A stretch of 26,960 nucleotides of DNA from Reticulitermes lucifugus (taxonomy: Eukaryota; Arthropoda; Insecta; Blattodea; Rhinotermitidae): assembly GCA_026260175.1 (NCBI GenBank), contig JAKCWW010005210.1, forward strand, positions 1 to 26,960, in the 5' to 3' direction. Numbering within the stretch: the first letter of the stretch is position 1; each line of letters begins with the position of its first letter. Shown piece by piece: positions 19,911 to 26,960 of the stretch. The notes beneath the pieces are model-generated. The model searched no databases. It worked only from the letters and a program-made list of their open reading frames with translations, and was not told where the DNA came from. A program made the position numbers and the translations under genes.

Positions 19911-20852
19911 TACCCGAGAAGATTTCATTGGATTTCGGTTGTGAACTTAAAATCAGTTAAGGTGAATGACATTTAACATGACAATATTGATATAAAGTAG
20001 ACAAGTGTTGAATGTCAGGTTTTATCAGAACCCATCAGAAGGCACCACCGCCAATACGGTCGGCTTCGTACGCAACAAATGGATGCTTTGGAAGAAATCG
20101 CCACGTCTGCTGTCGTGTGACGTACTGCTGATTTTTCCCGATAGCCCTCTTCCGCACGTTTTCCCAGCTCAGACGACCGCAAAGCTGAAACTTCAGCAGA
20201 TCGCTTAGATACGAGCAACGGAATTGCCCCCACCCCCCTCGCTCTCAGATAAAGTTCCACTTCCGCATGAAATAAGTTCTGACCTTCGAACCGTCAGAAG
20301 TGCTCAGTTTTACGTCTGTTTACTTCACTCATCGCCTTGTGTTGTGTGTAGAGTGGAAAGAATGGAATTGTGCTCACTGCTTTTTCGTGCAAAGGCTGAA
20401 TTAAGCCGAGTGTAAAGGAGCTAGCAGCAATTCCCATTACGCTCCAGAGAAGGGTTTTTTCTTCTCGATAACCCTCTTTTCCTTCTTGCTTCGCTTTTCC
20501 TTCGTATCAGTACTGAACAGCTCCGATCATACCTTCAACACAATTTTTGTAGTGAATGAAGAAAAACGCTCTCTTCCTTTCTTCCTGTGATTATTGAGCT
20601 ACTGCTTTTTGGGCCCTGAGTGATTCCATTTTGTTTGGCAACTTGCAAGACTTCCGCTTTTCTACCTGCCTCTCCGTTTTAGACTTCTGCTTGAAGTTTT
20701 TCCCAAGAGTATATGACAAATCGTATTAGTGGCAAAGAAAGATCTTTACCCAATATTTTTGTCTCGCTCTTTGCGTAAATGTCCTTTGGTTTCGTTTTGT
20801 CCTGAATAGACGCGTACATCCTCCATCAATGAACTCGGGAATTAAGAACATA
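19911..20852. other. Unassigned intergenic sequence
   Basis: No gene or repeat was recognised; the longest frame is 81 codons (20015-20260 on the minus strand), without domains. Confidence 0.55.
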
Positions 20853-20863
20853 AAGTTGTGAAA
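20853..20863. repeat. Left TSD of LINE copy
   Basis: AAGTTGTGAAA is repeated exactly at 21154-21164. Confidence 0.85.
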
Positions 20864-21153
20864 GTACACAACAGATAATAGTCGGGTGATAGAATCAAGA
20901 AGAATGAGATGCGCGGGGCATGTGGCATGCATGCAGGGTTTTGGTGGGGAAACCACTTGGAAGGCGCATGCATAGATGGGAGAATAATATTAAAGTGTAT
21001 GTACAAGAAATAGGTCTGTATTTATCTGGCTCAGGATAGTGACACGTAGCGGGCTGTTGTGAACGCGGTAGTGAACCTTCGAGTTCCACAAAATGCGGAG
21101 AATATATTCACTAGCCTAAAAAAAACTCTTAGTTTCTCAAGAAGAAGTTAGTT
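20864..21153 (+). mobile_element. 5'-truncated LINE copy
   Basis: Homology starts at the first base after the TSD: YTTDNSRVIESRRMRCAGHV, then VACMQ. After stops and frame changes come remnants of the GKPLGRR..RW region, WLRI and the 3' UTR blocks (TCGAGTTCCACAAAATGCGG, TTAGTTTCTCAAGAAGAA), ending GTTAGTT. It is the same LINE group as 5281-5760 but truncated about 190 codons further in. It cannot encode protein. Antisense frames (20726-20956 and 20895-21089) over it are shadows, which explains their PEPDKYRP- and FPTKTLHA-type readings. Confidence 0.88.
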
Positions 21154-21164
21154 AAGTTGTGAAA
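21154..21164. repeat. Right TSD of LINE copy
   Basis: An exact match to 20853-20863, directly after the GTTAGTT tail. Confidence 0.85.
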
Positions 21165-22950
21165 CATTGAAGTTTTGTGTGCGTGTGTGCAATGTACTGA
21201 TGACTGATATTTTTCTGATAATAACATCGCTATGTAAGATGCCACTGTCCTTAGATTTCTTTCTTTTCGCACAGGTAAATTTGAACGTGCCTTCTTCATA
21301 AGAATGAAATCTGAACTCGAGTAGCTGAGTACGGTAACTGCATGGGGTGCTGATAGCCGGTCTGTTGTTCGCGAACTTCCCAATATCGTATGGAATTGCG
21401 AGGAACATTATTATATTTATAAGAGCCCACCGCTGGTCACTGGCGTATTAAGATACATTTTAATATTATTCCGTCTATTCCTAGGTCTCCCAAGTGGCCT
21501 CTTTCAAGTTTCTGGACTTAAATATATGCGTGTGTAATATTTTTATGCGTGCTACTTGTCCCGTCCATATTTTCGTTCTGTTTAGGTCCAGATATTGTCA
21601 GCAACACCCTGTCCTCAAACACCCACCCAAATTAAACGCTTGTAGTTGTTATTTTATATATTTAAACCTCATCATAACTTTGCTGCAATACAACGAGGCT
21701 TTCCTATAGTTAACGAACGTTATGCGTCGTGCCTTTCTAAAGTCTTTCGAAAGTCGGAAAGTTTGTAACCTTTACCAAGTTCCCCCATAAGAAATGGTCT
21801 TATAACGAGCTTGGTTGCCGGTTTTAAGGAAAAGTGTATCATATCACACTCCTCCTATTTAGAATAGAAGGAACTGAATAGAATTGAATAAAAATCACAC
21901 TTTTAATGCATTGTCGTTAACCGCACTTTTAACATCAGTGTGCAGTTATAATAATAACTTTCCGCTTAACTCGTGTCAGTCATATAATTATACTTGTATG
22001 TATGTATAAAGACAGTTATTCGTGTAGGTTCGTATGTGCGGGATTTCTTCGGGTTGCGTGTTAAAAGAAGTAGTGAAGCCATATTTTTGAACGACCTTCC
22101 GTGCGTGTAGGCTTTTCCTAAGTAGAGGAATTAGTGTGTTTATGTTATGATTTTGTTATGCACTATGGCGGTGAGATAAGAACATGTTTTCTGTGCGTTT
22201 ACTTTTAGACCAGCTACCCTATTTGCTTCTAAAAGACCTTTTGTGTTTTGTTTACGGATTTTGTCCAATAAGTTACCATCATCAGCATGCACTGTGACCG
22301 TCCTAGTGATACACTATGTAATGAGCCGCTGAGTGGCAATGACAGTAACGTATCTCCTTGCTTGCTGTACAGCGTTATGAAGTAATTAATATCTATCATT
22401 ATTTAATCGTGTGCTGTTAATTAGGGCACCTAGGAAATGTTTCCTTTTTTACTTACGGTGGCGATTCTTAATTGCAAGATTAGTCCTGAAAAAAGAGGAG
22501 GGGGGGGGAACGAAGCTTAGGTGTGGACGTAAGTATCGCAGCAGTTAAATGAGTTCAGAATATTTCCTCTTGAAAGTGTCTCTAAAGATAGCTGTTGGAT
22601 TTGTTTGTGGATAAGAGCCAGATATAATTAAATAAGTTCCTTGAAAACGAAGGAAATTACCGCTGGGGCACTGCAACAGCAAACTGCTGTCGTCCTTCAG
22701 GATTGCTTAATTATCCTGACAGCCTCATTAACCAGTTGTTGTTTGCTAAATAAAGTATACCTTCCTAGTGTAATTACTAGCGTTTACTTAAATATATAAA
22801 TTGACTTGCGTAATTGCTTGAGATGAGTATAGCCTGGAGGAAATTAATAATGTAGGTCCGAGTACAAAGTGAAACGGGTGTGTAACGAGTAAAAACATGG
22901 TGCCGTTTGCTTTTTTTTTATTTGTGACGTGAAGTTACTCAGGGTGCGCA
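21165..22950. other. Unassigned intergenic sequence
   Basis: No gene or repeat was recognised in about 1.8 kb. A G-run lies at 22500-22508. Frames of up to 86 codons overlap one another and lack domains. Confidence 0.55.
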
Positions 22951-22958
22951 AAACTAGA
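22951..22958. repeat. Left TSD of SINE A
   Basis: AAACTAGA is repeated at 23178-23185; with the A-tail (T-run on +) it fixes the SINE limits. Confidence 0.75.
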
Positions 22959-23177
22959 TTTTTTTTAAGGGCTCCGTAGCAGAAGTTACGGACGCACCGC
23001 AGCCTTGAGGCTTATTGTGCAACTCTATGAGGAAGGTGATGAAGATGAAGTACTCGGAGAAAAACCTGTCCCAGTGCCACTTTGTCCACCACAAACCCCA
23101 CATGGACCGACCCGGGATCGAACCCGGGCCTCCGCGGTGAGAGGCCGGCGACCAACCGCCTGAGCCATGACACTGCC
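22959..23177 (-). mobile_element. SINE A (tRNA-derived), full length
   Basis: On the minus strand: A box TGGCTCAGGCGGTTGG, anticodon-arm-like CCTCTCACCGCGGAGG, B box GGTTCGATCCC, then TTGTGGTGGACAAAGTGGC, GACAGGTTTTTCTCCGAGTA, the tail domain TTGCACAATAAGCCTCAAGG with a CTTCTGCTACGGAGCCC block, and eight A's (22959-22966). An 8-bp TSD flanks it. The CTCTCACCG anticodon-arm region and GGCCCGGGTTCGATCCCGG resemble tRNA-Glu(CTC), suggesting the head's origin (inference). There is no matching acceptor stem, so it is not a tRNA gene. Confidence 0.92.
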
Positions 23178-23185
23178 AAACTAGA
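23178..23185. repeat. Right TSD of SINE A
   Basis: AAACTAGA is the partner of 22951-22958. Confidence 0.75.
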
Positions 23186-23270
23186 CCCTTAGTTTAGTGT
23201 CCTGACAGAGAGACAGAGAGAGTGCCTTTATAGGAAATATATTGTGGTTAATCGTGACGTCGTTTTTCAG

Positions 23271-23427
23271 TACCGGCTCTCTTTTCCGGGGGTCAAGCGG
23301 CCGGGGCATGGCGGTAACCACCCATCCACATCTAGCGCCGAGGTTAAAGAAAGAGTAGAGCTATACCTCTACTCCCTCTCTGGGCCTTCGTGGCCTGTTA
23401 CAGGGCGAACTTACCTTTACCTGTACG
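23271..23427 (+). mobile_element. SINE B, 5'-truncated
   Basis: The copy begins in the TACCGGCTCTCTTTTCC body segment and continues with GTCAAGCGGCCGGGGC, ATCTAGCGCCGAGGTTAAAG, AGCTATACCTCTACTCCC and a 3' CGAACTTACCTTTACC block, parallel to the reference copy at 19423-19706. The tRNA head is missing. No TSD was found. Confidence 0.8.
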
Positions 23428-24062
23428 TCATACGTAATGTTACAGGCTATAGTATACAGTCGCCTGTGTAAGATTGCATTAAAACGCAACATATTCGGGA
23501 CTTTTGTGTCTCTAAGATCAATTTTAGAATCTCCGCAGTTCACGTATTCAGATAATTTTTTTTGCGCACTTCTCTTCCGCCTCATACGTTCTACATGTTC
23601 CTCTCATCTCATCTTTCTAGGCAATGATGATGATGATGATGATAAGATTAGTGTAAATGACAATTAGTCAACATTTAGTAAACATTAGTTTAAAAACATA
23701 AAATCTTGTCCAGCCCTGGTTTATAATGCCTGTGGTGGTTTCAACTCGCTTGCTGGTTCTTGAAATAACAAAAGAGGAACGTAAAGAGTAGAAATCAGGT
23801 GAGGTACGGTAAACTCTTGGTTTATTCCATTGAGACTTGGAATTCCTGAAACTCAGAATCAATGCACAGGAAGAAGAAGTGTGTGATAGGAACTTCCGAA
23901 CACTGAGATTGATGTATTTCAAAGAGAGATCCCTGTGCATCAGACTCAGATCTCCCTACTTACGACCACGTGACTGGGCTTTCCAAAGAGCACATTGTTC
24001 TTATTCTTGAGCGATGATAGTGACGGCGCTGAATCAGCTTCTAATTTTAAAAAATGTGTTTA
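23428..24062. other. Spacer with ATG microsatellite
   Basis: No gene was found. It holds an (ATG)6 run at 23624-23643. The antisense 90-codon frame at 23668-23940 has no domain. Confidence 0.55.
23624..23643. repeat. (ATG)n microsatellite
   Basis: About 6.7 units of ATG. Confidence 0.95.
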
Positions 24063-24172
24063 CTTAAGATTGATGATGCTTGAAAACACAGTGCTGAGGA
24101 AAATATTTGGACCTGCGAGGGAGGAAGGACGAGGACTACTGCGAAGTTACACAGTGATAAGCGCCTTAATCT
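24063..24172 (+). pseudogene. LINE ORF2 relic (LRxFENxVLRxIFGP segment)
   Basis: The frame reads LRLMMLENTVLRKIFGPARE, followed by EGRGLLRSYTVIS, matching the LRVFENRVLRRIFGPKRDE..WRRLHNEEL segment that follows YGCETW in this LINE group. It is internal to the element, with neither a 5' RT palm nor a 3' UTR nearby. The segment is unbroken over about 36 codons (stop at 24181-24183), but it is too short to judge constraint. Confidence 0.7.
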
Positions 24173-24602
24173 TCACTATATAGGATTTATTATTAGGATC
24201 AGCATTAAATCTTTTGAAATTTCAGTGGCAAAATTTGACTTTCCGTCTGTCGCTGTGATTTTCACAGATAACTCACTGATCCGCTGTTATATACCATAGC
24301 CATTGGGGCTACTGTGAAATGATAGGTTCACTGAATATGCACACCATGAACTTGAAAAGTTCTTGAAAGACAGCGTTATAGAATAAGCAGTGCTGCTACC
24401 TAGAGATAACTTGCTATCGACAAAGGTTGAGGTGGACATACCGACCGAAATGTAAGCGTCTCTCAACTGCTTCATGACGGCGGATTGTTTTCGGCAGTCA
24501 CTGCCACCTGGCGTACATATCCTAAACTGTAATAATGGCTTGCTACATTGGGAAAGAATAGCGATAGAATTTATATTATTCATACCGTGCATTGTCGATT
24601 AT
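24173..24602. other. Unassigned intergenic sequence
   Basis: No gene was found. A very weak hammerhead-like string (TTGAGGT to CCGAAATG, about 24426-24452) was examined and not accepted. Confidence 0.5.
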
Positions 24603-24746
24603 CGAATACACAATATTCAGTCCAACAAAATACTCTCTATTGCTTTCAGATATTCTGTATTACACGATCTTGTAAGTCGATTGATCTACCAGATAGGGTA
24701 ACAAAACAATAGAGTGTATTTTGTTGGACTGAATATTGTGTATTTG
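24603..24746. repeat. 40-bp inverted repeat with 64-base spacer
   Basis: Arms 24603-24642 and 24707-24746 are reverse complements at 38 of 40 positions. The shared core is ATACACAATATTCAGTCC, followed by AACAAAATAC. The spacer has no coding capacity. The element could be a small fold-back or MITE. The flanks at the arm ends (ATTAT on the left, AATAAC on the right) do not give a clear TSD. Confidence 0.9.
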
Positions 24747-24985
24747 AATAACGACGGAATTTAAACTCTTAGGATTTTATATAGATGATCAAAATAAGGG
24801 GAATGGGATGGGATGGGGAATGTAGCACACATGGGAGACATTGGTAAATTTAAATTTGCAGTACTGTTAATCGGAAAGTCAGAAATCAAGATGGCACTTG
24901 GCGTTGGTGTAGGTGTGATGTTAATGTTAAAATACGTACATAATAAAGAAATAGGAAAGGCAAATGTTGTTTTGGATTACGTTTT
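24747..24985. other. Unassigned spacer
   Basis: A purine-rich patch (GGGGAATGGGATGGGATGGGG, about 24798-24818) is the only local feature; no gene was found. Confidence 0.5.
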
Positions 24986-25015
24986 GACCAGCTGAGCTGC
25001 TGTTAGATTCTCAAG
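24986..25015 (+). mobile_element. Possible LINE 3' UTR scrap
   Basis: GACCAGCTGAGCTGCTGTTA followed by GATTCTCAAG parallels the GACTAGCTGAGGGACTGTTA, GCTTCTCAA block at 6834-6853. It is very short, without tail or TSD. Confidence 0.3.
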
Positions 25016-25575
25016 GTGGAGTCGGCTTCCAGCGGCTAGTGAATTGTAAGTTTCTGTGTAACAGAACGTCACTGTACTTCGAGCACTGTATTTCGCAGTC
25101 ATCGAAAACTGCGACTGTTTTCGGTCGTTGGAATAGGGGCTCTTAACCAGTTTCCAAATTATGCATAATGTTTTGGGGGGGCTTCCAGTGTCAGAATGCG
25201 TTGCGGGGAACTTTGCGATCATGTCTGTCCCGAGGCCGAGACAAGCTTCATGTACGTTGCAGTGAATGTACTTTGCTCTCCGGTAATTAATTAGCATTTG
25301 CCTGGCAGCCTAGAACTAACGTGGTTACGGCAACCTACGTTCATCCATCCATCCTTGCGTAATTGTTGTGCCTCTCTCCCTTGCTTGGAGTGCGTAGATA
25401 AACAAGGTAATTGTGCCCATGGCTGCCAGTCCCGGAATAATGCCAGTTTTAAATAGCTTTGTGCAGAACTGTTTTCTTTAGTCCGTAGGCTGTTCAGCAA
25501 CGCTGTATCGACTGCGGAAGTAATTAATCGTAGAATGAAGTGGGAAGATTTTTTCATTTACTTGGAACTAGGAAA
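25016..25575. other. Unassigned intergenic sequence
   Basis: Nothing recognisable; antisense frames at 24977-25297 and 25291-25557 have no domain. Confidence 0.55.
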
Positions 25576-25621
25576 CTCGCGATGCTTCTGAAGAAGGACT
25601 CTTCTCCATGGAGTTAGTTAT
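25576..25621 (+). mobile_element. LINE 3'-terminal fragment
   Basis: GCTTCTGAAGAAGGACTCTT, then CTCCATGGAGTTAGTTA matches the last part of the LINE 3' UTR (compare 6843-6875) with a short TTAG-type tail. No coding part remains and no TSD was found. Confidence 0.55.
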
Positions 25622-25651
25622 GCCAGGAAACAGAAAATAGGAAGCGAACTT

Positions 25652-25879
25652 TGCTACGGCCTGGACGTTCGAGGAAACGGGCTTCGATTCCCGGCAGAGG
25701 GAAGACTTTTCTTCTTCTCCAAAGCGTCCAGACAAACTCTGCAGCCCGCCCACCCTCCTGACAGTGGGCACTGCGGCTTCTTTTCCTGGTGGTAAAGCGG
25801 CCGGTGAGTGAAGCGGACCACTCAGCTCCATATAGTTTCAAGGTTAAAAATTCGTGTGGAGCTACACCTCCACTCCCCA
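25652..25879 (+). mobile_element. SINE B (tRNA-derived)
   Basis: The B box GGCTTCGATTCCCGGCAG is followed by TTCTTCTCCAAAGCGTCCAG, the GGTAAAGCGGCCGGTGAGTG block, CTCAGCTCCATATAGT and GGAGCTACACCTCCACTCCC. The order matches the reference copy at 19423-19706. The A box is decayed and the terminal ACAACTTTACC block is lost, so the 3' end is truncated. It lies about 30 bp after a LINE 3' terminus. Antisense frames of 87-88 codons (25568-25880) are shadows. Confidence 0.82.
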
Positions 25880-26393
25880 ATATGCATAGTACAGCTTTGT
25901 GTGGAGAACAGTTTTGCGCATGTATGTAAGGGCACTGAAATTTTATATGTAATGAACCGTAATGGCACTTTATTTATACATCGTCGTATTTGTGGGTAAT
26001 GAACGGTTCTGATGACTGGGGATGCAGTTAGCTGATTCCAACACGTTCACTGCACTGACAGACTGAAAGTGGTGTATCAGGCATGAGAGCACCATGATTC
26101 ATAACTTGCTGATGCACGTGCAGATGAAATTTACGCTCATGAACTGGCGCTATGAAGTATATTCTTGTGATAATTTGACGTAGCGGCGTATCGCTACTGA
26201 TCTGTTGCAGACTGTGGAGTTGACGAATGACAGCAGATGCCTAAATGGAGTGTTTACAAACGTGATACATGTGAAATTACTGTTCAGTCAGTGCTGTGCG
26301 CTGCTGCTCATGAGCGCTGTTTGCTTGTCCACCGTGGCTGCATTTTACTGATTACAGCAGACTTCAGTGTTGGAAATTTTTGCACATTTCGAT

Positions 26394-26394
<1 letters not shown>
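25880..26394. other. Unassigned intergenic sequence
   Basis: No gene or repeat was recognised. Confidence 0.55.

Positions 26395-26424
<30 letters not shown>
26395..26424. repeat. (TAA)10 microsatellite
   Basis: Ten perfect TAA units, lying 16 bases before the fold-back element. Confidence 0.97.
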
Positions 26425-26425
<1 letters not shown>

Positions 26426-26486
26426 TGTAATACAAAAAAATTAAATCAGTATGTCCAAACACAACTAAATTCTATTTATTATATAT

Positions 26487-26525
26487 AACTACATGTTTCG
26501 ACCTATATCGGGCCATCCTGAGGTT
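26487..26525 (-). ncRNA. Hammerhead-like motif, left arm
   Basis: On the minus strand: AAC, CTCAGGA (one change from CTGAGGA), T, stem II GGCCC against AGGTC (four pairs, one of them G-T, and one mismatch), GAAAC, ATGT, A, GTT. Stem I is AAC/GTT. The core defect differs from that of the other arm. Confidence 0.35.
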
Positions 26526-26631
26526 CACAGTTGGTCTTTAAAAACATATTAAGGAAGGAATATACATTATGTAAGTCCGTACTTACATAATATATATTCC
26601 TTCCCTAATATGTTTTTAAAGACCAACTGTG

Positions 26632-26670
26632 AACTTGAGGATGGCCTGAGATAGGTCGAAACATGTAGTT
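26632..26670 (+). ncRNA. Hammerhead-like motif, right arm
   Basis: The parts are AAC (26632-26634), TTGAGGA (26635-26641; one change from CTGAGGA), T, stem II GGCCT (26643-26647) against AGGTC (26653-26657; five pairs with one G-T), GAAAC (26658-26662), ATGT, A, and GTT (26668-26670). The ACATGT at the stem III position is self-complementary, which would suit pairing between two molecules. The left arm retains the C lost here and this arm retains the G lost there, so the shared ancestor probably had an intact CTGAGGA box. Confidence 0.4.
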
Positions 26671-26716
26671 ATATATAATAAATAGGATATAGTTGTGTTT
26701 GGGCATACTGATTTAA

Positions 26717-26844
26717 TACTTTTCTACTATTAACAGCACAACGGGATATTCTTTTAAAATTAATTATTGTAACTTTGCACGCCTTAACAAGTGTTAAGCA
26801 GATACACGTGTATGATGGTGGTGGTGATGATAGTAATGGTAACA
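26717..26844. other. Spacer
   Basis: AT-rich, with a GGTGGTGGTGATGAT patch at about 26817-26831; no gene. Confidence 0.6.
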
Positions 26845-26960
26845 ATGGCCATGCCATGGCGCAGGCGGTTAGTCGCGGGCATCTCACCGCGGAGGCTCGG
26901 GTTCGATCCCGAGTCAGTCCATGTGGGATTTGTGGTGGACAAAGTGGCACTGGGACAGGT
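26845..26960 (+). mobile_element. SINE A (tRNA-derived), cut by window end
   Basis: The A box ATGGCGCAGGCGGTTAG, anticodon-arm-like CATCTCACCGCGGAGG, B box GGTTCGATCCC, then TTGTGGTGGACAAAGTGGC and GGGACAGGT match the 22959-23177 copy on the other strand. The rest lies beyond the window. Confidence 0.9.

Larger units (their letters stand above)
26441..26716. mobile_element. Long fold-back element, 136-bp arms
   Basis: Arm 26441-26576 and arm 26581-26716 are near-perfect reverse complements (about a dozen differences by eye, several of them transitions) around a 4-base centre (CCGT). Outer ends read TTAAATCAGTATG. Because of the symmetry, the peptides at the ends of open frames on both strands are nearly the same (LNQYxQTQL..IYYI), showing these frames are not genes. 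Each arm carries a hammerhead-like segment pointing outward from the centre. No transposase or TSD was found. It is probably a non-autonomous snap-back element; a terminal-sequence dimer of a Penelope-like element is another possibility. Confidence 0.9.

Noticed and set aside
20895..21089. 64-codon minus-strand frame with PEPDKYRP and FPTKTLHA readings
   Set aside because: Antisense of the LINE 3' end at 20864-21153; such readings are common where this LINE is inserted backwards.
23104..23177. Possible tRNA gene on the minus strand
   Set aside because: A and B boxes are good, but the acceptor ends do not pair and the sequence continues into a SINE body with an A-tail and TSD.
24426..24452. 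Another hammerhead-like string (TTGAGGT to CCGAAATG)
   Set aside because: Stem II would be only two pairs, stem I does not pair, and two core boxes are altered.

Overview
This window looks like non-coding, repeat-rich DNA from a large animal genome, most likely an insect. The evidence is AT-rich intergenic sequence without long open frames, tRNA-derived SINEs, 5'-truncated LINE copies with short simple tails, fold-back elements and minisatellites. Several translated repeat motifs are ones I associate with cockroach, termite or stick-insect genomes (RRMRWAGHVARM-type LINE ends on the sense strand, LVKKFPAFYGT-type reading on the antisense strand, and VFWVVTPCSL-type fold-backs). The species assignment is inference. 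I found no convincing host protein-coding exon, tRNA, rRNA or CRISPR array. The short open frames are chance frames or lie in repeats.

Layout. 1-1940: unassigned. 1969-2444: degenerate fold-back element with a hammerhead-ribozyme-like motif in its right arm and two histone-type stem-loops inside. 4768-4915: antisense LINE 3' end. 5281-5760: LINE 3' end on + with a TTAG-type tail and a perfect 11-bp target-site duplication (TSD). 6791-6896: another LINE 3' terminus, followed by an apparently chimeric SINE (6899-7105). 9409-9930: 12-bp minisatellite. 11168-11340: SINE A. 11992-12196: hAT-like terminal fragment. 12285-12432 and 13466-13545: SINE C heads. 13553-13970: 25-bp minisatellite interrupted by a 239-N gap. 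14322-14368: best-folded hammerhead-like motif. 15311-15604: SINE B (-). 15902-16015 and 17449-17605: LINE coding relics. 19423-19706: SINE B with a 14-bp TSD. 19816-19910: perfect 40-bp inverted repeat. 20864-21153: LINE 3' end with a perfect 11-bp TSD. 22959-23177: SINE A (-) with an 8-bp TSD. 23271-23427: SINE B. 24063-24172: LINE relic. 24603-24746: 40-bp inverted repeat. 25576-25621: LINE terminus. 25652-25879: SINE B. 26441-26716: 136-bp-armed fold-back with hammerhead-like motifs in both arms. 26845-26960: SINE A, cut by the window edge.

How the parts relate. The LINE copies share one 3' end (GRPRRRW-type reading, CTCCATGGAG-type block, TTAG-like tail). A LINE of this sort is a plausible driver for SINE movement, but the SINE tails here end in A-runs and not in the LINE tail, so partnership is not shown. 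The most notable pattern is a recurring small RNA-like motif at three loci: a CTGANGA-like box, stem II, GAAAC, then a short closing stem I. Stem I differs between loci while keeping its pairing (ACC/GGT versus AAC/GTT). This resembles the hammerhead ribozymes known from Penelope-like retroelements and retrozymes. All copies here carry core defects, so they look like relics.
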